A stretch of 12,914 nt of DNA from an uncultured Fusibacter sp. (GCA_937958285.1 CALFXQ010000160.1:1-12914), one strand, 5' to 3'. Positions 1 to 6,362 are shown, counted from the stretch's first letter. A program made the numbers and translations. The notes: a model not told the origin generated them from the letters alone.

Positions 1-11
1 CTGAGATTCAA

Positions 12-425
12 ATGATCCGATTGCAAAAAAGAGAAGCTGTTTACGCCATTGGCACAAACAATAATGGCGAAATAGCCCTCATTAAATCCCTTAGAAGGGG
101 CGTTAAATTCTTTCTTCCTGGGGGCGGTATCGAAAAAGACGAGACGCATTTGGACTGTTTGCATCGGGAGCTGTTAGAAGAGACCGGTTACACCGTTTTA
201 GTTCAGCGCTTTATAGGTACAAGAAGTTTAGTCGATTATGCACCGTCACTCAAGATTCATTTGGAAATGATTGGTCACTTCTACCAAGTGAATTTCGAAG
301 AGCAGTTGAATCCTGACCACTTTGAAGATGATCACTTCTTAGAGTGGTATACACCGCAGCAAGCGATTTCACTCCTGAAGCTTCCACATCAAGTTTGGGG
401 TGTTAAAAGGAGCCTTTTTAAATGA
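12..425 (+). CDS. Nudix hydrolase (short, single domain)
   Basis: A 137-residue Nudix-fold pyrophosphohydrolase that should cleave a nucleoside diphosphate linked to another moiety; the substrate cannot be read from the sequence. The Nudix box is complete: G38, E44, then R52-E53-L-L-E56-E57-T-G59, so the Mg2+-binding glutamates are present. The PGGG turn before the box (residues 36-39) is typical. The reading frame is open back to the window edge (GAG ATT CAA before the ATG) and no good ribosome binding site is visible, so the true start may lie upstream. It heads a plus-strand run with a GNAT and a second Nudix gene. The stop codon overlaps an ATG (ATGA at 422-425). Family assignment is firm; substrate is unknown. 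Confidence 0.88.
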   Translation: MIRLQKREAVYAIGTNNNGEIALIKSLRRGVKFFLPGGGIEKDETHLDCLHRELLEETGYTVLVQRFIGTRSLVDYAPSLKIHLEMIGHFYQVNFEEQLNPDHFEDDHFLEWYTPQQAISLLKLPHQVWGVKRSLFK

Positions 426-523
426 AACCTGAAGATATGATGCGGCCGTTTAAAGAAATAGAAGGTGTTTACTATGACGAATCAAGATATTTTAAAGATT
501 GCAATGACCCAATCGGCAATTGA
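422..523 (+). CDS. Possible small overlapping ORF (doubtful)
   Basis: A 33-codon frame starts at the ATGA overlap with the stop of the first Nudix gene and runs out of frame into the GNAT gene. It is worth listing only because AAAAGGAG (405-412) sits 9 nt before its ATG, a good ribosome-binding spacing. The peptide begins MKPEDMMRPFKEIEG and has no recognisable domain. It may be a translational-coupling leader that hands ribosomes on to the GNAT start, or pure coincidence. I favour coincidence or coupling over a functional peptide. Confidence 0.15.
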   Translation: MKPEDMMRPFKEIEGVYYDESRYFKDCNDPIGN

Positions 524-1265
524 TAGCCACTGCAGCCCTGAAGATTTTATGGAAAATGAGAATAAAGTTGTTATTTCAGAAATAGATGACAAGGCACGGA
601 GGTATTTAGCACTGCCCTTTATATGTGATTTGACCACTTATGGTAGAGGGGTGGTTGCTTCAGTTTCAGAGGCATTAGTTGAACCTGTGACAATGTTCCT
701 CGCAGCTTATAAGTCAGAGCACTGTTTCGAGATGCCAAATTTACTGGTTCTTCAGGATTTTTTGGCACCTCAAGGGCTGTCAATTTGTTTTATGGCTGAG
801 TATTTTTTGCCGGATCTTGAAGCACTTAAAATACTGAAGCATATATCTTGTGCCTATGAAGTACGCATTCTAACACCAGCCGATTTTGACGCACTCTATT
901 TACCCGAGTGGTCAAATGCCTTGTGCGAAAGTCGTCGTCATCTGGATGTGTTGGGAGTTGGCGCTTATGATGGGGACATTTTAGTTGGATTAGCTGGATG
1001 TTCAGCAGATTGTGAGACCATGTGGCAAATTGGGGTAGATGTTCTACCAGATTATCGTCACAAGGGAATCGCATCAGCTATTACGAGTAGGCTAGCTATA
1101 GAGGTCTTAAATCATAATAAGGTGCCGTTTTATTGCTGCGCCTGGTCGAATATTAGTTCTGTGAGAAATGCTCTAAAAAGTGGATTTAGGCCTGCGTGGG
1201 TTCAAATGACTGTAAAGCCAAGGTCTTTTGTGGACCAGATGAACAAGCATATCTGTTTGGATTAG
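474..1265 (+). CDS. GNAT family N-acetyltransferase with N-terminal extension
   Basis: A 263-residue protein with a C-terminal GNAT acetyltransferase domain (about residues 128-250) behind an N-terminal region of about 125 residues. The acetyl-CoA pyrophosphate-binding motif is Y194-R-H-K-G198-I-A200, following the beta-strand WQIGVDVLP. Cysteine- and tryptophan-rich segments (GLAGCSADC, FYCCAWSN) are hallmarks of one conserved Firmicutes GNAT subfamily whose substrate is, to my knowledge, unassigned. I chose ATG 474 because GAAGG at 461-465 lies 8 nt upstream; an in-frame GTG at 465 would overlap that site. It follows the first Nudix gene by 48 nt, so co-transcription is likely. It appears intact. 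The acceptor substrate cannot be inferred. Confidence 0.88.
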   Translation: MTNQDILKIAMTQSAIDSHCSPEDFMENENKVVISEIDDKARRYLALPFICDLTTYGRGVVASVSEALVEPVTMFLAAYKSEHCFEMPNLLVLQDFLAPQGLSICFMAEYFLPDLEALKILKHISCAYEVRILTPADFDALYLPEWSNALCESRRHLDVLGVGAYDGDILVGLAGCSADCETMWQIGVDVLPDYRHKGIASAITSRLAIEVLNHNKVPFYCCAWSNISSVRNALKSGFRPAWVQMTVKPRSFVDQMNKHICLD

Positions 1266-1320
1266 GTCAAACACAAAATGAATAGATTGAATCGCCTCAA
1301 ATTGCGAAAGGACTGATAAA

Positions 1321-1872
1321 ATGGAATTATGGGATGTTTATGACCAAAACCGCTGTAAGACTGGAAAAACAATGCTGCGTGGCAGTGAATTTCAAAAGGG
1401 AGATTTTCATGTAGTCGTACATATTTGTGTATTTAACTCATCAGGTCAGATGCTAGTTCAGCAAAGGCAACCCTTTAAAGATGGTTGGCCGAATATGTGG
1501 GATATAACAGTGGGCGGAAGTGCTGTAGCGGGAGATAGCAGTTATGAAGCTGCTCAGAGAGAGTTATTTGAGGAAATAGGGTATACTGCAGATCTATCAA
1601 ATCAAAGGCCTGTATTAACAGTTAATTTTAGTTGTGGATATGATGATTACTATATCTTAAATGACGATGTCAATATAGACACACTCAGCTTGCAGCATGA
1701 AGAGGTACAAGGCGTGAAATGGGCCACAAAAGATGAGATTTTGAACATGATTGACAAGGGTTTGTTTATTCCATATCAAAAAAATCTGATTCGGCTGTTG
1801 TTTGATATGAGACATCAAAGAGGTGAGGGTGCCTGTCACCAGCGCGGAGATTTTATTCCATATTCTGTATAG
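1321..1872 (+). CDS. Nudix hydrolase, IDI/YfcD-like; 3' end runs into a REP-like repeat
   Basis: A 183-residue Nudix protein of the group that resembles isopentenyl-diphosphate isomerase, with the N-terminal MELWDVYDQN signature. The box reads G66-x5-D72-x7-R80-E-L-F-E84-E85-I-G87-Y, with Asp in place of the usual first Glu. It is probably a pyrophosphohydrolase; isomerase activity cannot be claimed. GAAAGGA (1306-1312) lies 8 nt before the ATG. From my memory of the family, the protein should end soon after the LLFDMR segment (residues 159-164). Here the frame continues through GEGACHQRGDFIPYSV, and codons 169-174 are encoded by the GGGTGCCTGTCACC palindrome. The natural C-terminus was therefore probably replaced or extended when the neighbouring transposase unit inserted. 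The catalytic core is untouched. Confidence 0.87.
   Translation: MELWDVYDQNRCKTGKTMLRGSEFQKGDFHVVVHICVFNSSGQMLVQQRQPFKDGWPNMWDITVGGSAVAGDSSYEAAQRELFEEIGYTADLSNQRPVLTVNFSCGYDDYYILNDDVNIDTLSLQHEEVQGVKWATKDEILNMIDKGLFIPYQKNLIRLLFDMRHQRGEGACHQRGDFIPYSV
1827..1840. repeat. REP-like palindrome, left copy
   Basis: The core GGGTGCCTGTCACC has GGTG and CACC arms around the pentamer CCTGT. It is identical to the core in both downstream copies. The GC-rich flank CCGCG found before the core downstream appears here after the core as CGCGG (1843-1847, allowing one base of offset). By its flank, this copy is therefore inverted relative to the others, although the loop pentamer reads in the same direction. 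It lies within the last 15 codons of the second Nudix gene. Confidence 0.75.
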
Positions 1873-1924
1873 TGCAGATTGCATACGCCGTTTCTGATAA
1901 TTATGACCTTCTTAGTGCTAAAAT

Positions 1925-1942
1925 AAGTACGAGGAGGTACTT
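1925..1942 (+). promoter_or_regulatory. Hairpin presenting the transposase ribosome binding site
   Basis: AAGTAC (1925-1930) and GTACTT (1937-1942) are perfectly complementary and enclose the loop GAGGAG, which is the Shine-Dalgarno of the transposase gene starting at 1945. The last two bases of the SD (GT) are in the 3' arm. Such a 6-bp stem with a 6-nt loop could modulate ribosome access and keep transposase levels low. The structure is read directly; the regulatory role is inference. Confidence 0.4.
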
Positions 1943-1944
1943 TT

Positions 1945-2763
1945 ATGGCGAGAATGAGAAGAGTCGATTATTGTGGTGCGTTTCATCACATTATGTGCCG
2001 AGGCAATAACGGCAATTTTATTTTTAATGATAGGGCTTCTAAAGAATTTTATCTTCTCACTGTAGAAGAATATAAAGCTATGTATGATGTGAAACTATTA
2101 GCCTATTGCGTGATGAGTAATCATGTGCATTTGCTTGTACAATCGGGAAAATTACCTATTGGAGAGTTTATGAGAATTGTTCAAACGACGTTCTCTAAAT
2201 GGTACCACAAGCAGAATAATAGTTACGGTGTTGTGTTTTCAGGCCGTTTTAAAAGTATCTGCGTCAATTGTAGTGGGTATTACTATAATTTACTGCGCTA
2301 TATTCACTTGAATCCTGTAAAAGATGGCCTCTCATCAACTTTAGCCTATCCCTATTCATCGTATAATGATTACATGAGCGGAAAGGGAATTATCGATTTT
2401 CCTGAAGCATTTGGCATAATTGGCGATGCGCATAGCTCAGTAAAAAAACGATTCATAGACATTTTAAATCGGGACGAGAAGTCAGTGATTTTAGAAGCCA
2501 TTCAAAAGTTGCGTGTTGATCTATTGTTTCCGATGGAACAATTAGATGCTCTAATGGTTCTCTTAGATTACGATAAAACCTATATGTTAGGGCACGATCA
2601 ACCACCATATTATAGAGAGTTAAGAGCTTTATTAATTAGAACCATTCGAAGTGAAATGACTATATCAACTAACTACTTATCCATCTATTTCAAAATCTCC
2701 AAAACGCACTTGTATAAATTGTATGCAGATAGTGATGTTACAATCGAAGGTAAGCCATGCTAG
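1945..2763 (+). CDS. REP-associated tyrosine transposase (RAYT, Y1_Tnp/HUH)
   Basis: A 272-residue Y1-type single-strand DNA transposase. The N-terminal R-x-x-Y-x-G-x-x-H-H-I-x-x-R-G-N block (about residues 5-21) is typical of RAYTs. The HUH metal-binding pair is H60-V-H62 in CVMSNHVHLL. The R-Y119-I-H-L-N-P-V block (118-125) is the conserved segment that carries or adjoins the catalytic tyrosine. After about residue 140 the sequence becomes a helical C-terminal region ending in a possible helix-turn-helix (about 238-262). GAGGAGGT (1931-1938) precedes the ATG by 6 nt. RAYTs are usually single-copy domesticated relatives of IS200/IS605 transposases that process REP hairpins, and REP-like palindromes do flank this gene. 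No truncation or frameshift is evident, so it may be active. Confidence 0.9.
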   Translation: MARMRRVDYCGAFHHIMCRGNNGNFIFNDRASKEFYLLTVEEYKAMYDVKLLAYCVMSNHVHLLVQSGKLPIGEFMRIVQTTFSKWYHKQNNSYGVVFSGRFKSICVNCSGYYYNLLRYIHLNPVKDGLSSTLAYPYSSYNDYMSGKGIIDFPEAFGIIGDAHSSVKKRFIDILNRDEKSVILEAIQKLRVDLLFPMEQLDALMVLLDYDKTYMLGHDQPPYYRELRALLIRTIRSEMTISTNYLSIYFKISKTHLYKLYADSDVTIEGKPC

Positions 2764-2842
2764 TGTGAAGGAAACCCAGTTGATTTTAGCGAAGGTGACA
2801 GAAAATTTTTAACGTGGAAATAAAAGAACATAACAACGAACT

Positions 2843-2911
2843 TTAATTCCGCGTGGGTGCCTGTCACCCTTAAGTCACCCTTAATTCCGCGTGGGTGCCT
2901 GTCACCCTTAA
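2843..2911. repeat. Tandem REP-like repeat, two 31-bp units, 38-bp period
   Basis: Two identical 31-bp units (2843-2873 and 2881-2911) each read TTAATTCCGCG, then TGGGTGCCTGTCACCC, then TTAA. A 7-bp linker GTCACCC repeats the end of the unit, so GTCACCCTTAA occurs three times (2863-2873, 2874-2884, 2901-2911). Each unit can fold into a short hairpin, GGGTG/CACCC around CCTGT. The second unit ends on the TAA stop of the minus-strand chemotaxis gene (2908-2910). A weaker half-match, AAGGTGACAG, lies at 2792-2801 in the opposite orientation. No T-tract follows on either strand, so these are not standard terminators. This fills most of the 144-nt gap between the transposase and chemotaxis genes. 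Confidence 0.85.
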
Positions 2912-4377
2912 CTAATGATTTCTCTTAATGCGTCGATTTCCTTTAAGAACTCTTCGAAGCTAGCGCCGATACTCTCGATTTGCTGCTCCTGTAATTTAAC
3001 CGTTTCTTTAAGTTGAATCAGTTCATCTGAATTCTTATGGGAGTAGGTAAGAACAGAACGGGCACTTGTATCGATGATTTTGGATCCTTCGTTGACTTTT
3101 CTTGCGTTGGACTGAATCACATCTGAACTAGATAGGAGTTTAATCGTTTGCTCATTTATGCTGTTAAAGCTAGTCATGAGTTTAGTGGACTGGTCTTGAG
3201 TTTTGTGCACATCTTGCACGCCCTTATCGATAGAAGCACTGACTAGATGAACATCTTTAACAATTTCATTTAGTATTGAAGCGATTTTTTCCACTGATTC
3301 ATGAGAATCTTCAGCGAGTTTGCGAACTTCATCAGCGACTACTGCAAAACCGCGACCGTGTTCACCAGCGCGGGCAGCTTCAATAGATGCATTTAATGCC
3401 AGCAAATTTGTTTGAGATGAAATCGTACCGATAACATTTAATATTTCACCAATATTCTCCGTTTTTTGTCTCAGGGAACTAATCCGGTTGTCGCTTTCTT
3501 GCATAATTGTGGCAATCGCAATAATTTCACTATTTAGATGATCAATTTCTAAGGTACCCACATTGGCATTTTCCTTTGTGTTCTGACTCAGTTGATTCAG
3601 TGCTACTGAAGTGCTTTCCAAATCTTCGATGGATTGACTGTTAGAAACTAATTGCTCTGTCATATTTTCTATCTGGCCATCTTGGTGAATGATACTTCCA
3701 GTGATTGAGTCAAACTGTTTTGCCACCTTATGAGAAAGTGCATTTGCTTGATTTACGCTGACATTGAGTTCATCAGAAAACCTTTCTATACCATGCAATG
3801 TTCCTAATAATCTATCATGGATCGATGCGATTTTTTCCCGGGCCGACTCTGCATTGGTCAACTGCAAATTGGCATTATTAAAGAAAATCCTACTGTAGTT
3901 CACCTGTACAATTGCAAAAGCTGCAAATATAACGAATATCATATTAGATGTGGCCATGTTCCGAATAGACATTGCACCAAACACGGTTTCACCTGTTGTC
4001 AATCCAAAATAGTTAAGGAGTGCTACAGATATCACGATACTAAAAACCAACGGTTTAATCTCAAAATAAATGGTGACAATGCTCACACATAAAAAGAGCA
4101 TATACATGCTAATAGGTGACTTAAGGTTACCTATAATGCTCCAATTGGCCATCATCAGACCAATAACTAATAAGTACATCGTGCCAAATACGAACTTATT
4201 AGTATATTGAAGCACAATAATCACCAGATTCATAAGTACGGAGGGTGCCATCATCATAGCCACCTGTGCAGGCTCTATTTTTACACCAATAAGCGTTACA
4301 ATAGCCAGTATATTGGCAAATGCTAAGAAGAAAACAAGAATTTTATTGCGCTGATGTATTATGATTTGCTTGTCCAT
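2908..4377 (-). CDS. Methyl-accepting chemotaxis protein, multi-pass membrane, no HAMP
   Basis: A 489-residue transducer. Residues 13-160 are a block of about six hydrophobic helices with only short loops. There is no extracytoplasmic ligand domain and no recognisable HAMP linker. A coiled-coil cytoplasmic signalling domain follows (about 165-489). The kinase-control hairpin tip is near-canonical: TNLLALNASIEAARAG from residue 323, then EHGRGFAVVADEVRKLAE. The protein should signal to CheA/CheW, and the membrane block itself may sense an intramembrane or energetic cue. There is no C-terminal CheR-tethering pentapeptide. AGGAGG (4385-4390) precedes the ATG, with TATAAT upstream at 4411-4416. 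The gene is monocistronic, and no che genes are in the window. Its stop codon lies at the edge of the REP-like repeat. Confidence 0.92.
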   Translation of the reverse strand: MDKQIIIHQRNKILVFFLAFANILAIVTLIGVKIEPAQVAMMMAPSVLMNLVIIVLQYTNKFVFGTMYLLVIGLMMANWSIIGNLKSPISMYMLFLCVSIVTIYFEIKPLVFSIVISVALLNYFGLTTGETVFGAMSIRNMATSNMIFVIFAAFAIVQVNYSRIFFNNANLQLTNAESAREKIASIHDRLLGTLHGIERFSDELNVSVNQANALSHKVAKQFDSITGSIIHQDGQIENMTEQLVSNSQSIEDLESTSVALNQLSQNTKENANVGTLEIDHLNSEIIAIATIMQESDNRISSLRQKTENIGEILNVIGTISSQTNLLALNASIEAARAGEHGRGFAVVADEVRKLAEDSHESVEKIASILNEIVKDVHLVSASIDKGVQDVHKTQDQSTKLMTSFNSINEQTIKLLSSSDVIQSNARKVNEGSKIIDTSARSVLTYSHKNSDELIQLKETVKLQEQQIESIGASFEEFLKEIDALREIIS

Positions 4378-4410
4378 AGTAAATCCTCCTAAATTGAGTT
4401 CACATGGACT

Positions 4411-4429
4411 ATTATACCGAAAATTCGGT
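4411..4429 (-). promoter_or_regulatory. Candidate promoter -10 and abutting dyad for the chemotaxis gene
   Basis: On the minus strand a perfect TATAAT occupies 4411-4416, about 20 nt before the ribosome binding site. Immediately upstream, in the -10/-35 spacer, is the 14-bp dyad ACCGAA-AA-TTCGGT (plus-strand reading, 4416-4429), which shares one base with the -10. A repressor bound there would block the promoter. The -35 is poor: CTGATT at an 18-nt spacing matches 3 of 6. A sigma-28-type flagellar promoter is not obvious. Confidence 0.45.
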
Positions 4430-4524
4430 TCCTGAATCAGTCAGTCTTACATTTCCTCGAACATATGGCTGATATCAATTTTGTTTAGCTTAAATGATTC
4501 TAAAAAGGATAGGGGGGTATATGC

Positions 4525-5082
4525 ATGATCGAAATAAAGCATTTTGAAAGGCAAAATCAGAAACATATTGAGCAAGGGGCGGATTTGTTGGCTGAGGCTT
4601 TTCCGCAAGCCTATGCTGAGGATTCCATAGAAGAAATGATGCGGCTTTTAAGCGATGATAGAATTGCGATTGCAGCTATTGAGGGGGACGTCGTTATAGG
4701 TTTTGTGGGGGCAATTCCCCAATATGGTATCACCGGGTGGGAACTTCATCCACTTGTTGTGAATAAGGCATATCGATTGAGAGGCCTTGGCATGCAATTA
4801 ATGAAAGCCATAGAGCTAGCTGTTGCTGAGCAAGGTGGAATTACTGTTTATCTTGGCACCGATGATGAGTTTAATCAAACCTCACTCAGCGACACCGATT
4901 TGTACCTCGACACATGGAAAAAAGTAGAACAAGTTGTTAATTTTAAGAATCACCCCTATGAATTTTACCAAAAAACAGGTTATAGGATTGTGGGTGTAAT
5001 TCCAGATGCCAATGGTTTAGGCAAACCAGATATTTGGATGGCTAAGCGTGTGAATGTCAAAGTAAATAATAAGGAGGTATAG
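4525..5082 (+). CDS. aac(6'): Aminoglycoside 6'-N-acetyltransferase, AAC(6')-Ii-like
   Basis: A 185-residue GNAT protein closely resembling the Enterococcus faecium chromosomal enzyme AAC(6')-Ii (182 residues as I recall it). Shared blocks include GAIPQYGITGWELHPLVV (residues 62-79), GGITVYLGTDD (104-114), HPYEFYQKTGYRIVGV (143-158) and the C-terminal KPDIWMAK. The acetyl-CoA motif is R84-L-R-G-L-G89. E73, H75, L77 and Y148 match positions reported as important in AAC(6')-Ii (E72, H74, L76, Y147). It should transfer acetyl from acetyl-CoA to the 6'-amino group of aminoglycosides, or to a related native amine. The RBS is a G-run at 4512-4517. It leads a four-gene operon; the next gene starts 1 nt after the stop. 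No mobile-element hallmarks are nearby, so it looks intrinsic rather than acquired. Confidence 0.85.
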   Translation: MIEIKHFERQNQKHIEQGADLLAEAFPQAYAEDSIEEMMRLLSDDRIAIAAIEGDVVIGFVGAIPQYGITGWELHPLVVNKAYRLRGLGMQLMKAIELAVAEQGGITVYLGTDDEFNQTSLSDTDLYLDTWKKVEQVVNFKNHPYEFYQKTGYRIVGVIPDANGLGKPDIWMAKRVNVKVNNKEV

Positions 5083-5083
5083 C

Positions 5084-5530
5084 TTGTATAAAACCAAGAT
5101 CATCGATAAGTTAGATGCCGCATTCAAGTTGAATAATGAAAGTCTATTGTTTCTTTCACAAGAAGCTCTTTTGTTGCGTTTGCCAGAGAATCGATCTAAT
5201 ACTATTGGCAGCCAGCTAGCATGTGTGGCGAGAGCGAGAGATGCGTATACTAAAGCCATATTAAATGATGCCCCATTTAGCTGGAATCCTGACTTTCCAT
5301 ACGATCAGCGATATGATCACAATAAACTAGCTAATCATCTGAATAGTAAAAGTAGTGAATACCTCGAGCATATTAATAGACTAGAAGCATTTAGCGAAAA
5401 TCAGTTGGATTTAATCATGGACCTTATCAGCCACGAGTATTTGCATCAAGGGCAATTGATTCGGTATTTCTATGGCAATCATATAACAATGCCTCGAGGT
5501 ATAAAAAGCTTTTGGCATCTAGAGGACTAG
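5084..5530 (+). CDS. DinB-superfamily protein (TTG start)
   Basis: A 148-residue all-helical protein that fits the DinB/YfiT four-helix-bundle superfamily, many of which are metal-dependent thiol transferases or hydrolases of unknown substrate. The characteristic C-terminal motif is H117-E-Y-L-H121-Q-G-Q-L, giving two of the three usual metal-ligand histidines. The N-terminal ligand histidine of the family is not obvious; C47 in IGSQLACVARARDAY lies where it would be expected. The start is TTG, chosen because AAGGAGGT (5071-5078) lies 5 nt upstream and there is no in-frame ATG nearby. It begins 1 nt after the acetyltransferase stop, so the two are probably translationally coupled. Family assignment is reasonable; function is unknown. 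Confidence 0.72.
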   Translation: MYKTKIIDKLDAAFKLNNESLLFLSQEALLLRLPENRSNTIGSQLACVARARDAYTKAILNDAPFSWNPDFPYDQRYDHNKLANHLNSKSSEYLEHINRLEAFSENQLDLIMDLISHEYLHQGQLIRYFYGNHITMPRGIKSFWHLED

Positions 5531-5564
5531 CTGGTACATCAAAGGCGTAAATAGGAGGGGTCTT

Positions 5565-5927
5565 ATGTTGTATATGATCGTTGTTAAAGCATCTAAGAAC
5601 TCAGAGGGCGCGCAATTGCCCAATCCCACACTGCGGTTAGCAATGGATCGCTATAACGATGCACTCGATGAAGCTGGTGTAAAGGTTATGGCCAAAGGCT
5701 TGAAACCAACTTCAAGTGCCATGCGTATTAGTTTTACGACACCTGGTGAACCTCCCATTGTGACCCAAGGACCCTTTGATCGCCCATGCGACTCACCTAA
5801 CAATACAATAGCTGGTTTCTTTTTAATCGATGTACCTTCACAAGAGGAAGCTATGGCATGGGCATTAAAATGTCCTGACCCTCAAGGTGATGGTGAAGGG
5901 GAAATTGAGCTTAGACCACTCTTTTAA
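5565..5927 (+). CDS. YciI-family (YCII-related/DGPF domain) protein
   Basis: A 120-residue single-domain protein of the YCII-related dimeric alpha-beta family. The central block TQGPFDRPCDSPNNTIAGFF (residues 66-85) and the following I-D-V-P-S-Q-E-E-A-x-x-W-A segment match the family signature. The C-terminal GEGEIELRPLF is typical. Members are often enzyme-like, with a conserved His/Asp pocket, but mostly have no known reaction. Here the usual Glu-Thr-Lys after the PF motif is replaced by R-P-C-D-S-P. TAGGAGGGG (5552-5560) is a strong RBS. It lies 34 nt after the DinB-like gene and 26 nt before the next, consistent with a single operon. Confidence 0.82.
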   Translation: MLYMIVVKASKNSEGAQLPNPTLRLAMDRYNDALDEAGVKVMAKGLKPTSSAMRISFTTPGEPPIVTQGPFDRPCDSPNNTIAGFFLIDVPSQEEAMAWALKCPDPQGDGEGEIELRPLF

Positions 5928-5953
5928 CTACCACTACGAGGAGATTTTATTAA

Positions 5954-6322
5954 ATGAAAATGGAAATGGAAAAAATGAGTCTTTCTGAATTGTCGGAATT
6001 TGTAGTTGAAGAACAGCTTAACTATTACAATGCCCACGATGTAGAGGGCTTTGCAAGTACCTATACAGAAGATATTGAAATTTACGATTTGCCATCTGGT
6101 ACCCTTAGATTTAAGGGCAATAATGAATTAAAAGAACGCTATGCAAAGAATTTTGAAACCCATCCCCATGCGCGTATAAAAAAGAGGATTGTGGAAGGAA
6201 ACAAAGTGATCGATCACGAGTTTTACATGAGAGATGGCATGACAGATGAGGGTTCAGTGGTCGCAATTTATGAAGTTGACGCGGTTCAGGCAAAAATCTC
6301 TAAAGTATGGTTTTTGAAGTAA
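5954..6322 (+). CDS. SnoaL-like / NTF2-fold protein
   Basis: A 122-residue cone-shaped alpha+beta barrel protein of the SnoaL-like (NTF2) superfamily. The helix VVEEQLNYYNAHDVEGFASTY, then a beta strand with EDIEIYD and the FKGNNELKERYAKNFETHP segment, follow the family pattern. The fold can bind small hydrophobic molecules and is found in isomerases, cyclases and polyketide-processing enzymes; no specific reaction is predictable. CGAGGAG (5937-5943) lies 10 nt before the first ATG; in-frame ATGs at 5960 and later are less well placed. It is the last gene of the operon that begins with the aminoglycoside acetyltransferase. Confidence 0.75.
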   Translation: MKMEMEKMSLSELSEFVVEEQLNYYNAHDVEGFASTYTEDIEIYDLPSGTLRFKGNNELKERYAKNFETHPHARIKKRIVEGNKVIDHEFYMRDGMTDEGSVVAIYEVDAVQAKISKVWFLK

Positions 6323-6362
6323 ACTTTTATCATTGACACAGTGATTAGGCCGTTATGCTTGG

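Larger units (their letters stand above)
1827..2911. mobile_element. Putative RAYT transposase unit bounded by REP-like palindromes
   Basis: The segment contains one Y1/HUH transposase gene with copies of the core GGGTGCCTGTCACC at both sides: one at 1827-1840, and two in tandem at 2843-2911. No target-site duplication or long inverted termini are visible, as expected for IS200/IS605-related and RAYT systems, which use hairpins rather than inverted repeats. The left copy lies in the Nudix reading frame and the right copy covers the stop codon of the chemotaxis gene. The exact ends are inferred. The alternative is a resident RAYT gene with REPs scattered independently around it. Confidence 0.5.

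Noticed and set aside
826..1074. 82-codon minus-strand frame inside the GNAT gene
   Set aside because: It lies fully within a well-supported gene, has no family features and no ribosome binding site worth noting.
2855..2870. REP hairpin as a rho-independent terminator for the transposase or chemotaxis gene
   Set aside because: The stem is only about 5 bp and no T-tract follows on either strand.
2843..2911. CRISPR-like array
   Set aside because: Only two units with a 7-bp linker that is itself repeat sequence; no unique spacers and no cas genes.
6338..6344. ACAGTGA, identical to the outer arm of the TetR dyad, near the -35 at 6333
   Set aside because: A 7-mer is expected once or twice by chance in a window of this size, and no symmetric partner is present.
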